Below, one piece after another: positions 40,437-50,975 of a stretch of DNA of 64,000 nt. The stretch's first letter is position 1. Each line of letters begins with the position of its first letter. A model generated the notes under the pieces. The model ran no database searches and was not told the origin of the DNA. It worked only from the letters and a program-made list of their open reading frames with translations. The position numbers and the translations under genes were made by a program. The stretch is from Picochlorum sp. 'celeri' (Eukaryota; Chlorophyta; Trebouxiophyceae), in contig JAACMV010000028.1 of assembly GCA_010909725.1 (NCBI GenBank), positions 372,001 to 436,000 of the forward strand, written 5' to 3'.

Positions 40437-40939
40437 TTCCCAATGTTCTCCAGTTTCCTTGAGCCTGTGGCTGCTTCTCTGGCAGCGACAGTCCGATTAT
40501 ACAATTTGAACCCGTAGTATTCAATTTCAAAGACCTGCTTTGTCGTTGGGGTGCATTCATCTACGAGGGGTGTCAAAGCACCTATCTCACCGTAATAAGA
40601 GCATTTAAATATTCTCGAATTCTGTGTCCAGGTACCGAATTCAAAATTTCAAACCAAAAATCGAATTTCCATCCGCACTCTGTCTGTCTTTTATTATGCA
40701 TACACACATTTCGCATGTTCAAAATAACAATAGTATATTTAGCAGAAGAATCGAGGCAAATTCAAAGTTGAAATAACACGTGCACGACTTCAATCGAGTG
40801 CGGATCTGAGTTTGTTCGGGTTTCATGATTCCCTTCTCATTACGGAGTTTGTGATATTATTGTTGAGAAATTCGTATATCTAATACAGTTGTCGTTGTTG
40901 ATTGCTGTATAACTACCGTCGGTATCGGCATATACCACC
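40437..40939. other. Divergent intergenic region, no gene seen
   Basis: This 503-bp AT-rich gap lies between the 161-aa gene (-) and the three-repeat MYB (+). Runs such as CAAAATTTCAAACC and AATTCAAAGTTGAA give weak inverted-repeat character near 40640-40770, but nothing definite. It should contain both promoters. Confidence 0.45.
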
Positions 40940-43073
40940 ATGGCTGGTTTCTCTTCGGCAGAGGGGCAGGCTCTTGGGGACCCTTCCTTCAGTAGAGAAG
41001 AGCGCACGTACCTGATGGATCATGGTCGAGCAAAGAAGAGGACTAGTACAAGTAATGGAAAGGTATGTGAGCCCGATCGGCATGACGGATTTGCTGGATT
41101 CAAGTGAATGTTGGGATTGACACAAATGTGTTGCTGTGTTGCAGAATGGTGTGTGGTCTGACGAGGAGGATCGATTGCTCGCGGAATGGCAGAAGAAAGT
41201 TGGGAATAAATGGTCCGAAGTTGCCAAGCATATATCTGGTAAAACTGGTCAGCAGTGTGCTCAAAGGTGGAGGCACAGGGTGAATCCAGATATCAAGCGT
41301 GATAAGTGGGATGCTCATGAGGATGAATTGTTAACGAATCTGGTGGCAAAGCATGGGAATGCTTGGGCTGAAATTGCAAGGCATGTGCCTGGGAGGACGG
41401 ATCAACAGTGTATGGGGCGATGGAAGAGACATCTGGATCCGTCAATCCGGAGAGAAAAGTGGAGTGATGAAGAGGATGTCAAGCTGTGTGCATTGTTTTC
41501 CAAGTATGACAATGCGTGGAGTAGTATCAGCAAGGCGATGCGCGGAAGAACTCCACAACAGTGTAGAACGAGGTGGCACAATCTGAAGAGCTCGTCGTTC
41601 ATGACCAAGCGCAAGGAAGATATACAAAAGGTGGATATGGAGGCTCTGGAGGCACTATTGGCTCAGCACGAGCGTTCTCTGTCAGCGGCGCGAGAGTCTG
41701 CAATGGGGCAAAAGGATGAAAAAATAGAAGGAGTAGGATACCAGAAAAAGCGAAAGCGCGGAAGGCCAGCAAAGAGCGAGGGCAGAATGGGAGATTCAGG
41801 GACTGACGTTCGCGGGAGGATGCGTGGCAGGCCTCGCAGGAGGACCATGGTATCGCATATTGAGACGAGGAGTTTATCATTTTTGGATTGCATGAAAGTT
41901 GCTGGAAGTAGGAGAAGTAGAAGTTCATGTCGGCAGAGGAGACTGAATTTTGAGTCAACAAGACACATGCTGAAGATGTTGAAGGACGGCGAGGAATCTC
42001 AATCAGACCACGCCCTGGGCCAATTTGATGATTGTGTGCTGCAACCATGGAGTGCAGCAAAAGCAAATGGTAGGAATAATATTGCTCTGAACAATTTGAG
42101 ATGGGAAGAGAATGGCGAAGATGATGGAGAGATCATGTTGCCCATCAACAAGGCAAATATGATGGTGTGTGTGAGCCCTTTCCCCAATAAACACTCCTAC
42201 GAGTCAGTAGTAGCAAACGATGCGACGCCTCCCAAACCAAAGTCTAAACGGGAGGTCTTGGATGCTCACCATGTACCTTCTCCCCTGAGGCAAAACCCAT
42301 ATGCCATAGATACCTACAGTGGAGAGAGTTTCCTGGGGATTGAAGATCTGATGGGCAGCAAAACTCCTCTTTCGGCATTGAGACATGCGCCAAAGTCATG
42401 CTTCTCTCCCGCTCTAGCAGATTTGCTGAAATCTCCTCCAAATAATCACGATATGTCACACGTGAAGTCGATAGAATTTCAGGGATTTGGTTCACCTGCA
42501 GCTCATTACAATCGAGCCGGACAACTTTGGGGCCAAGAAACACCCAGCAGAGACTTCTCCGAGGTCGTGAGATGCCTAGATGCAGACATTGAATTTGCCT
42601 GCGAACGTGCTCCAAACGGAGACTTCACAGGAAACGATGGTGCAATGCATGAGACGAACAGGGCACATCCAGAAAGTGCTCCCCTGTTCACCCCCAGTGG
42701 CATGGCCATGCCATTTCATGCCGTTGACAGCACGCCAAACATGGCTCATGGCTCTGTTATGATGAAGGGCAATAACCACGAGATATCTGTAGTAGAATCG
42801 ATCCCAACGAGGTATGTGGCCGTGGAATCCACAGATCAGAGTGAGACTGCCAAGCTTTTGCCAGTCAGACTCCTGCCGTCATCACAAACATCCGAACAAC
42901 TCCACCTTTCGGTTGGAGAGGGGATCGAAAAGACTATTGGAACACTTCAAAATAAAGCCACGTTGGTGCCTGTCCATTCGAATCATCAGCAGGACACATT
43001 AAAGAGGAGGGCTAGACGCCTGAGTAGTGCCAGTGTGCGCATGTCCCTTCACACTCTGTTGGAAAAGGTATAA
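40940..43073 (+). CDS. Three-repeat (R1R2R3) c-MYB-like transcription factor
   Basis: There are two exons, 40940-41062 (41 codons) and 41145-43073, with an 82-nt intron ending GTTGCAG; the product is 683 aa. Three consecutive MYB repeats start soon after the junction. R1 has GVWSDEEDRLLAEWQKKVG, R2 has DKWDAHEDELLTNLVAKHG and R3 has EKWSDEEDVKLCALFSKYD. Each ends in the QQC-RW type recognition helix. This matches the 3R-MYB family that controls G2/M genes in plants and animals. Downstream are AT-hook-like KRKRGRPAK and MRGRPRRRT segments, adding a DNA-minor-groove element. A cell-cycle role is inferred. The C-terminal part is Ser-rich and unassigned. Confidence 0.92.
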
Positions 43074-43416
43074 TGTTATCTCGAAGAATAGCATCTAGTT
43101 CAACTTGATGAGTCTAGTATATTTGAGTATGTAAAGAGAAACACCGTGTGATGCATCCAAAAGCGTTCGTCCCAGGTCTGCCAGAGTCTGAGACCAGAGT
43201 CTGCATGGGCAAAATTTTGAATTACAAATCGCGCTGGAAACTGCCCTCGTGGGCCATACTGAATGCTTTATGCAATTATTAGGGATACTTGTAGTCATTT
43301 CGCTTCTGTAAGGTTGTCCAACGGCAGTAGTGACAAGAGTCGTGTTTTGAAAAGTAACAATCCCTCGGGTGATTGATACGATTGTAGCAACAGTCCCTGT
43401 ATGCCCAATAGTTGCT
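43074..43416. other. Intergenic gap, no gene seen
   Basis: This 343-bp tandem gap lies between the 3R-MYB and the PHD-finger gene, both on the plus strand. It carries stop codons in all frames and no RNA-like fold. It should include the MYB polyadenylation site and the PHD gene promoter. Confidence 0.5.
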
Positions 43417-45044
43417 ATGTCTGCGAAAGAAGATCCGAACGAGGACCTTTGCGGGGTCTGTGACAAGGGCGGAGACCTCATCTGCTGTGATAGCTGTCCC
43501 CTCGCTTTCCACGCTGGATGCATCGGATATCGTACGTGCTGATGGTTTATATTCATAATTTGAACATAGTTTGTCCATGTGGTTGGGAATATGTACATAA
43601 TTTGGGATTTCTTTTGCACTGCAGAGGATTGGGAATTTCTAAAAGATGACGAGCCCTGGTACTGCTGGGCATGTTCCAAACGGAAGAGAAAGCCATTCAC
43701 ACGCGATGATAGAGCAATACAGATGCCTATGCCGGGAGATGCAGTGTATGTGGCCAGAGATGGTAGCTTGAGGGAGTATGCCTTGTTCCTTTTTGATGAA
43801 GGTGTCTCGGAGAATATGATGAGAATTACCAATGTTTCCACTGTGCGTTGGTTTTGCATAGTTGTCTCTCGTTTGATATGATATTATTCGTTACTTTTTG
43901 TTGGTCTTGTATGCAGGACGCGCAGGAAGAGATCAGGCTGTCGAGTCCGAGGATTTGGAGAGGTTCCACTGCGCAGGGGATATTTATTGAAGCTGGCGAC
44001 AGCTTCTTCCCCACATTTCACAGGATCGCAATCGACTTGAGTAAAAGAGATGAAATCAAAAGGTTTTTAGAGAGTCGTAAAAGAAAGAGTATCTCGACAG
44101 TAGAATCTCCAGAGGAGACAGTCCGCCCAGAAGCCACAAGGAGCACCAGAACAGAAAGCATAGCACAGCGAGCGATGCATACATCAGAAGATAAGATGGA
44201 ATTGTCGGAAGCAGAAGAAGAAGAGACTGATTCTCCTATGGGAAACGATCAGGAGGCGCCCTCAGACTCCCAGGAAATGCCAGAGGATACTGTCAAGGGT
44301 AACACAGATGGCAAGAAATCTTCTATTCGTACATCAACACGGGATTCAAAACAGGCTCGAGTACGGAGAAGCGCCGAGTCAAAAGAAATTAGAAAGTCTC
44401 CAATGTCCGATGACGGAGCAGCAGCAGTGCTCAGTGGCCTTGCAAACCTGGGATCAAAGAAAGAAACCACAGTCCCAACAGTGCACAAATGTGTCAATCC
44501 CATCAAGTCCTGGCGAGCATTGCAGGTAACAGATGCCCTGCGGACACTAACTGCGGGAGATAGGATTGAGATTTGGGCCAATGCTACCAAAAAATCTCCA
44601 GGGGGATGGGTCGGTGGCACTGTGTGTGATCTATCCATTCTCAACTCTGGAGAATCTGCTCCATATTTTGCATTTATTTTGGCAAGGCTTGATAGCCTAC
44701 GCGTAGCGTTTGATGGAGAGTGCTACTTGGAATGGAGGCCTTTGGCTGTTAAAGTTCCTTCGAGCGATGCCCCTGCCTATCAAATGCAAGTGAGAATACC
44801 ATCTTCTCAACCCAGGGGAGACAGCTTTACCACAGGAGACAGGGTCGAGGCGCTCATCGATCATGTTTGGTGTCCCGGGACAATCACTGCGATCGGAGAA
44901 CATTTGTGCAACATAATGTTTGATTGTCCGGCCTTGGACAAAGACAATACGCGTGTCAACCATTGCCTGACTTTTGTCCGGAGGGCGCATGGTCTCGAAG
45001 ACCACTTCTATGGAATGCTAAAGGAATTCCCAACAAATTCATAG
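43417..45044 (+). CDS. PHD-finger protein with C-terminal Tudor/Agenet-like module
   Basis: There are three exons, 43417-43531, 43625-43842 and 43917-45044, with introns of 93 nt (donor GTACGT) and 74 nt; the product is 486 aa. The PHD finger is split by intron 1: [19 protein letters not shown] and FHAGCIGY from exon 1, [15 protein letters not shown] from exon 2. This gives the C4HC3 zinc pattern. An acidic, Ser/Glu-rich linker follows. C-terminal repeats ([39 protein letters not shown]) resemble Tudor- or Agenet-type chromatin readers. A histone-mark reader is inferred; the exact subfamily is not recognised. Confidence 0.8.
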
Positions 45045-45149
45045 ATATACTGTCTTTGGCAGGCCTGCCGGAAAGATATATAGTTTTACTAAAGATATGC
45101 TTCCAGAAAAGAAGAAGAAAATGCATGTAAGCCAGAACATAGTGTTGTG

Positions 45150-46685
45150 TTACATAACGCATGAAAATACTCGTAAATTGTGATCTGATGCTCCAACAAA
45201 CAATTCCTTTGCATCTGAGCCCCATGCCACCGAGTGCACTCCCTTTTTAGGAAAATCTGAAATCTGTTTTAAAACAGACCAACCAGTCTTAACACCATAC
45301 ACAGAGACGCCTGCACCCCCAACTGCCAAGAATTGACCGCTGTAGTCAAACGAGACACATGTTGCACCCGTCCCCTTTGGCTCAAGTGACTGAATACTCT
45401 TGAGCTTACGGAGATCCCATACTTTCACACCATCTTCAGCCGCAGATGCCATATAATATCCATTTTCTGAAAATGAAATAGACTTGATGGCACCGGAATG
45501 ATCAACAAAGGATGCTACAGGCTTTTGATTTCGAGCTTCCCAGATTTTGATATCTGCCTGCTCCGAACCTGTGCAGTATATCAGTCCATCAGGATGCAAT
45601 GCTGCGGCGGAATACGCAGATGGTGGTTCTGCTTCATCAACTCCTACGCGCACAAGTCGCTCTTGCCTCTCCAAATCAAACATACACCAGGATCCATCCC
45701 CAGCAGCCGAGAAAAAGTAGTCATCTGTTGGGTGCACTTGGACGGAAACCACCTCTGCAGATTTTGCCTTTTTCGAGGATTTTGACTGCACCACATCTGC
45801 GTGTTCAATAACTGCTTGACAGTTGTATGATGACTGTGTGTCATCCTCAGCTTGCCACAACCGCACTGTCCCATCACCTGAGCAGGATAGCCATTTCCCA
45901 GATTTTTTCACATACTGTACATCAGTGACCCTTTTATCATGACCTTTGAGGACAATCCCTGCAGAAATATTGGTTGTATCTACTATATGCACCGTCGAAT
46001 CTGCACCTGCTGTTGCCACAAGAGATCTGTCAGGGCACACAGCAATAGACAAGATGCCTCCCTTCCTGGTTGCATGCACAGGAAAAGCACCCTGCGATTC
46101 GAGTTTCTCAATATCTTCCATAGAAGCCACAGTATCTGAAATCTTCCTATCCTTTCGCTTCACGCTCAATGCTTTGCTGGTCTTGGTCATGGCATCAATC
46201 ACAGCTGCATCCAATGCCATCCTGGCCTTCTTCTGAGGATTTTCCCCAGCGCCCTCGTCGTCGCGCTCTTGAACTGAACTCTTCTTCTCACTACTTTCCA
46301 ACCGCTTTCTATACTCTTCTCTCTCCCGTATCAACCGCGCAATGACCCTGGTTGCCGCATCCTGTTGGTACAAGGCATGGCTGAGCTCTTGCCTCGTCTC
46401 TTGCAAGCTCTTCCTCGTCTGATACAACTCCAACACTACTGAATCCCATTCATTTTGCAGCAATGTCAGCAGACCAGGCACTGAGCATGCACTCTCTGGC
46501 CTGGATACCTGTGTATTCCCTCCCTGGACTTCCACCAAGTCGTCAACATCAAGAATCTCGTTCGTCACTGGGCACAAACCCGTATCCTTGATCACCTTTA
46601 CTATCAATTTTTTCTCAAAGATATGCCCTGTCTTTTTTGATACCACGGGCTGTTTCGCCACAGTCCCTGAGATGGAGCACAGCAT
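45150..46685 (-). CDS. PRP19: Pre-mRNA-processing factor 19 (Prp19), U-box E3 ligase
   Basis: This is the core of the NineTeen Complex, needed to activate the spliceosome and for Lys63-type ubiquitylation. It is a 511-aa single-exon protein. The U-box is at residues 1-65 (MLCSISGTVAKQPVVSKKTG, IVKVIKDTGLCPVT). A central coiled coil that tetramerises in yeast (LQNEWDSVVLELYQTRKSLQ) follows. The WD40 propeller from about 210 to the end has FPVHATRKGGI, LKGHDKRVTDVQY, SCSGDGTVRLW, HSGAIKSISFSENGYYMAS, and AWGSDAKELFVGASD. Architecture and length are typical. Confidence 0.95.
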   Translation of the reverse strand: MLCSISGTVAKQPVVSKKTGHIFEKKLIVKVIKDTGLCPVTNEILDVDDLVEVQGGNTQVSRPESACSVPGLLTLLQNEWDSVVLELYQTRKSLQETRQELSHALYQQDAATRVIARLIREREEYRKRLESSEKKSSVQERDDEGAGENPQKKARMALDAAVIDAMTKTSKALSVKRKDRKISDTVASMEDIEKLESQGAFPVHATRKGGILSIAVCPDRSLVATAGADSTVHIVDTTNISAGIVLKGHDKRVTDVQYVKKSGKWLSCSGDGTVRLWQAEDDTQSSYNCQAVIEHADVVQSKSSKKAKSAEVVSVQVHPTDDYFFSAAGDGSWCMFDLERQERLVRVGVDEAEPPSAYSAAALHPDGLIYCTGSEQADIKIWEARNQKPVASFVDHSGAIKSISFSENGYYMASAAEDGVKVWDLRKLKSIQSLEPKGTGATCVSFDYSGQFLAVGGAGVSVYGVKTGWSVLKQISDFPKKGVHSVAWGSDAKELFVGASDHNLRVFSCVM

Positions 46686-46994
46686 CCTGGATGCTTCTGT
46701 TGACTCTACAGCGCACAGGGACTTGATATATATGTCAGGAGAAATTCTCCTTCAATAAAATATAGATATGGAGTTTTCCTTAAGAATAAATACGTTGGGA
46801 TCCTGTTTTATTGGCACGGGGAACATGGATGGTCGATCGATATTATCAAGACGGTCAAAGCCAGGACATGAGCGGATCACATTGCCTATCACAGAATGAG
46901 ACTTCATTCTCCAAATGTCACCAGGTCCCTCGGCAGGGACAGGGCATAAAAATTCATCTTATATCATTAAGTGACAATATAATAGACTAATAAG
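46686..46994. promoter_or_regulatory. Divergent promoter region PRP19 / RPL7
   Basis: This 309-bp region separates the PRP19 (-) and RPL7 (+) start codons. AT-rich runs lie at both ends (TTGATATATATG on the PRP19 side and TTATATCATTAAG on the RPL7 side). No defined site is assigned. Confidence 0.4.
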
Positions 46995-48014
46995 ATGGCT
47001 CCTGCCGTTCCAGAGACCGTTTTGCGTAAGCGAAAGAGAAATGAGCAATGGGCCGCTGCAAAGGCCGCAGCCGCTGCCGAGGTATGTATATCGACTGCAG
47101 CGCTTGTCGTCTGCACATGTCACTCTGGAAGCATTTGAATATTCATGGTATCTGTGGATGGTGATAAATACTGGGCCGTTCTCCTAAGAAGCTGGAACAC
47201 AGACGTGGCTCGACGGCGCATAGCCTGCCAAGTTTGAGTGCTTCCGGTCCGAGGCTGGGTGGGATGGGTCTGGCATGCGCACTGTGCGGTTTCGGCGGCG
47301 AAGGCCGTGTGTTTTTTTTCTTCTCGTGGCATATTGAATGATGTTTTGTTATTGCTTACACATTTGTTTTCTGTCATGTAGGCGTCTGCAAAGTCCAAAT
47401 CTCAGAGGAAGGAAATCTTCAAGAGAGCAGAGCAGTATGTGCAAGAGTACAGAAAGCAGGAGGCAGACCTTGTGAGACTTCGTCGCGCTGGAAAGGCAAA
47501 TGGAGGTTTCTATGTCGAGCCTGAGGCCAAGCTTTTATTTGTCGTTCGTATTAGAGGAATGAACGACGTTGCTCCAAAGACAAAGAAGATTCTGCAGTTG
47601 CTTCGTCTCAGACGCATCAACTCTGGTGTCTTCCTCAGGGTGAACAAGGCAACTTTGAATATGCTGCAAAAAGTCGAGCCATATGTTGCATATGGATATC
47701 CAAATTTGAAGACAGTGAAAGAGCTGGTGTACAAGAGAGGATTTGGAAAGGTTGGAAAGGACCGCATTGCCTTGACAGATAACTGCATTGTGGAAAAGGC
47801 TCTGGGAGAAAGTGGCATCATCTGCGTGGAGGATTTGATTCACGAGATTTACACTGTAGGACCAAACTTCAAGCAGGCAAACAACTTTTTATGGCCGTTT
47901 AGACTGTCCTCACCAAAGGGTGGTATTGATAAGAAGAGACTGCACTTTATTGAGGGAGGACAGGCTGGAAACCGCGAGCACTTGATCAACAATTTGGTTC
48001 GCAACATGAATTAG
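46995..48014 (+). CDS. RPL7: 60S ribosomal protein L7 (uL30)
   Basis: There are two exons, 46995-47081 (29 codons) and 47382-48014, with a 300-nt phase-0 intron (donor GTATGT, acceptor ATGTAG); the product is 239 aa. [20 protein letters not shown] continues as [71 protein letters not shown] and the C-terminal [17 protein letters not shown] are uL30 signatures. The intron is large for this window and G-rich in its centre. I looked for a hosted C/D snoRNA and found no convincing C and D box pair. Confidence 0.96.
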
Positions 48015-48178
48015 GGGTTTCATCATCATCATCATTCTCAATATAGTACTAGTATGCTATGTAATCGTTATTATTACATGATTCAAGTCTATTCTATACG
48101 ACTATGGCATGGTAAAACATGAGCCATGCTGGAATGCATGCAAATGAAACCTTGCCAGGCCGCTCCTGTGTATACATC

Positions 48179-49127
48179 TTAGTTCTTGTACCCTCTGGAA
48201 CTACGTCTACCACGGGCACGCTCGAATTTACGCCCCTTGCTGCGCACATAAGGCTTGGCCTTGGATCCAGGCACACCAGCAGCTCCAAAGTGCTTGACTG
48301 CCTCGCGGCTGTTCTTTGGTCCACGAAGAAGGACAGTGTTGGATCCTGTTGGTGCAATAAGTGCCAACTGATCGAATGTGATAATCTCTCCTCCGGCCTT
48401 GAGGATTCTTGCGCGGGCAGTCTCAGTCACACGAAGGGCGCAAATCCTAAGCTTGGGCACCTCATCCATAAAACGAACATCGTCTGTCACAGTTCCTACG
48501 AGTACTCCAATTTTATCTTCCTTACCAGACATGAACTGAACAAGCTTTGAGAGAGACAATGGTGGCTGGTTGATCTTGGACATGAACAGGCGCTTCAGAA
48601 TAACTTTGTTGAACTTGCATTCGGTACGGCGGTCCAGGAATCGGTACAGCTGCATAGCAACACAATTATTAAGTATCAGTTTTCCTATATTTGATCGGGC
48701 ATACATCCATTGCATAGAGTATTAGACTCTCTCCAAGCGCCCAAACATGGAGTCAGAGTAAATCACCAAGCCACAAACGCACCTTCACCAAGAGCTTCAA
48801 GTACGGGTTGTCACTCTTTGGAGCAACCCTCTTGGTCTTTTTATTGCGACCTCCGGCGATAAGATCTACTCCCTACACATGGCATAGAAAACAGCAGTGA
48901 GCACTCTGGTGAACTCTCTATCGCATTCTGCTCAGTGGAGGCTCTCTATCTCTTCAAATACATTCATCATTTTCATGTATATGCAACATCATAGTTGGCA
49001 GCATAGCTCAGCAAAGCAACTCATGAGAGGCGTGGGAATCGCCGACGCCGTCACGGCAGCCGTGCGACATTTCCTGAATATTGCCATCTCCGTTGGGTAT
49101 TCACGGATTCTCTGATACACGTACCAT
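48179..49127 (-). CDS. RPL18: 60S ribosomal protein L18 (eL18)
   Basis: There are three exons: the ATG alone (49125-49127), 48783-48872 and 48179-48649; introns are 252 and 133 nt, and the product is 187 aa. ATG is followed directly by donor GTACGT. Exon 2 encodes [19 protein letters not shown] and [10 protein letters not shown]; exon 3 begins [14 protein letters not shown]. The family N-terminus is MGID...YLRLLVKLYRFL, so the one-codon exon is well supported. The C-terminus has [20 protein letters not shown]. In this reading the mature message has no spare upstream ATG within the exon. Confidence 0.95.
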
Positions 49128-49957
49128 ATTGACTGCTATAGATGATTTTTTACTGATGGCTCAGTTGGGAAATGCGATATTTAGATGCAATTCTCTCCCA
49201 GGAAGACCTACATTCTTGAAATGGGTGATAGTCACCGTCAGAGTTCACCTCTGATGGGGGACTACGGCGACTCTATTTTCCCGGTCAGGAAGGCCTGTCA
49301 CGCCTACTCCCTGATGGTATGGCAAGGCATTGCTTATGGCAGATCTTCTGAATCCAGGACTTGTATCATATCACCTGTTCAAGTGCCATCTGAACTGGAA
49401 TGAAGCCAGTAATTGCACTCAAGGTTCATATGATTGGGTGAATAGCGTCCCAATCAGTTTGCATATCTGAAGCATTGCAGGGCTCTCCTCTGCAACCACC
49501 CTACCAAAGCAATCATCCTCATTTGCAAATTGCAATAGAACAGGTGATACCATTGACTTTATATCAAACCCATTCGACGATTCCTCATTGTTCAGCAATT
49601 AGCACTGTCAAGCGACATAATCTACTCCAACATGGATGCTCTCTGTACACCTGGCCACCATGGCCCTGCAGGGCCATCACCAGCTGGTGGGTGCCCACAA
49701 TGCATTGGAGTCCCAAGAACGCGTTTTCAATAAATTCAAAGATCCTGGGCCCTCGAATGACTATCATGCACATTTCAATTTAGAAAAAAAGATTAATCTT
49801 TAGCATATTCTCATTCTATCAAACACATCCGTGAGCATCGGACTGGTCCAGGATCTGTGTGAATCTTTCGGCTCAAACGTCCTCGCTGTCTAGAGCATAG
49901 ATCAGAGAGTGGCGTGACGCATTGGTATCAATTGAGATCTTTTGAACCATTATCAGC
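49128..49957. other. Largest unassigned intergenic stretch (830 bp)
   Basis: The stretch lies between the RPL18 start (-) and the secreted-protein gene (+). Two plus-strand ORFs (49185-49403 and 49475-49783) are not recognised and have no typical coding character. No tRNA, snRNA or rRNA is found. A palindromic CCATGGCCCTGCAGGGCCAT-type segment lies at about 49660-49680. I see no confident gene. Confidence 0.4.
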
Positions 49958-50867
49958 ATGAATAGAAGCACTGCGCTCGCATTATTGCTCCTCGTCGGGG
50001 TGAGTGGCCGTGTGCTCACAAGAGTTGCCAACAGAGAGGCCAAAAGACTGTGACGGCTCCACAGGTAAAGGCTGCACGCCATTTGTTCCCAAGCCTGGAA
50101 AAGCTATCGATAACTTGTGTGGCATCGTTGATGTGTACTTCCCGTTCCAATTTACGTGGTAAGGAATGATACCTCCCCAGGTCAAGAGCTCATCAGTCAG
50201 CAATGGGCCTGCTTTGCCTGCTGCACCTTGGGATGCGGATTTGACGAGCCACAAAACACGTGTGCATATGATAACTATAATTGGGAGGAAGGACAGACCT
50301 ATGGATGCACCAAGTGCAGAGGAGGGGATGTTCTCGTGCCCAATGGTGGCAACGTCAAAACAAGTTTTGCTGATTGTCTACATCATCAGTCTATAGCGTC
50401 ATTAATCAGCCATACGGTGGTACGTCTACATTGTTTAACTTGCATTACTATAACGTATCAGTATTAAATATGTCATCATTGGTATTGCAGCATGTGCTCC
50501 TGCCGGAACAGCAACCCCATCACCACCACCCAGTGTCCCAGTTGAGCCATCTCCAGTGGCATCTCCTTCGCCTTCTCCTGTACCATCGCCCTCCCCCCAA
50601 ACGCCTCCACCAGCTCCAGTAGAACAATCTCCGGAACCAAATGCAATTCCACCGACTACAGAAGAACCTGATAGCTCTCCGGAACCAATCACAAACTCAC
50701 CTGCTCCAGCACCAGATGCCCAGCCTGAACCATCTCCAGAACCATTCGTTCCTATTTCAATAGACTCATCATCTCCACCTACACCATCTTCCTCAGGAAT
50801 GAGAAAGACCATAGCATCTGCGACTCTTGCCATCGCACCAGTGATGATGAAATTCATCTTCTTCTAG
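49958..50867 (+). CDS. Secreted Cys-rich, Pro/Ser-rich, GPI-anchored-type protein (structure unresolved)
   Basis: A signal peptide (MNRSTALALLLLVG) starts at 49958. It is followed by Cys-rich segments (PKDCDGSTGKGCTPF, WACFACCTLGCGF, QTYGCTKCRGGDVLVPNGG) and CAPAGTATPSPPP. A long Pro/Ser/Glu stalk comes next, then SSSGMRKTIASAT with a hydrophobic C-terminus ending KFIFF, typical of a GPI-attachment signal. The CxxCRGG...C...CAPAGT spacing recalls GCC2/GCC3 (ephrin-receptor-like) repeats. The pieces are in different frames. Two could be joined by introns of 37 and 38 nt with GTGAGT and GTAAGG donors; a third frame change near 50370 remains unexplained. The coding span is only approximate. A cell-wall or matrix protein is inferred. 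Confidence 0.5.
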
Positions 50868-50975
50868 ATTAAAAGTCTGCAGTGTAAATGAAAAGCCAAA
50901 GTATGAAGAGGAGTCATTTGAACTCACATATGGCAATGTAATACCACATTTATATAATTTCTGTATCTAATAGAC

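Noticed and set aside
47082..47381. C/D-box snoRNA in the RPL7 intron
   Set aside because: GGTGATAAA and AATGATGTT resemble a C box weakly, but no CTGA D box lies at a suitable distance with a terminal stem.
49185..49783. Two plus-strand ORFs in the RPL18/secreted-protein gap
   Set aside because: No recognisable family, unusual composition for the window, and no start context or splice evidence.
50435..50857. Minus-strand Gly/Ser-rich ORF of 140 aa
   Set aside because: It is the complement of the Pro/Ser-coding stalk of the secreted protein; repetitive codons remove stops.
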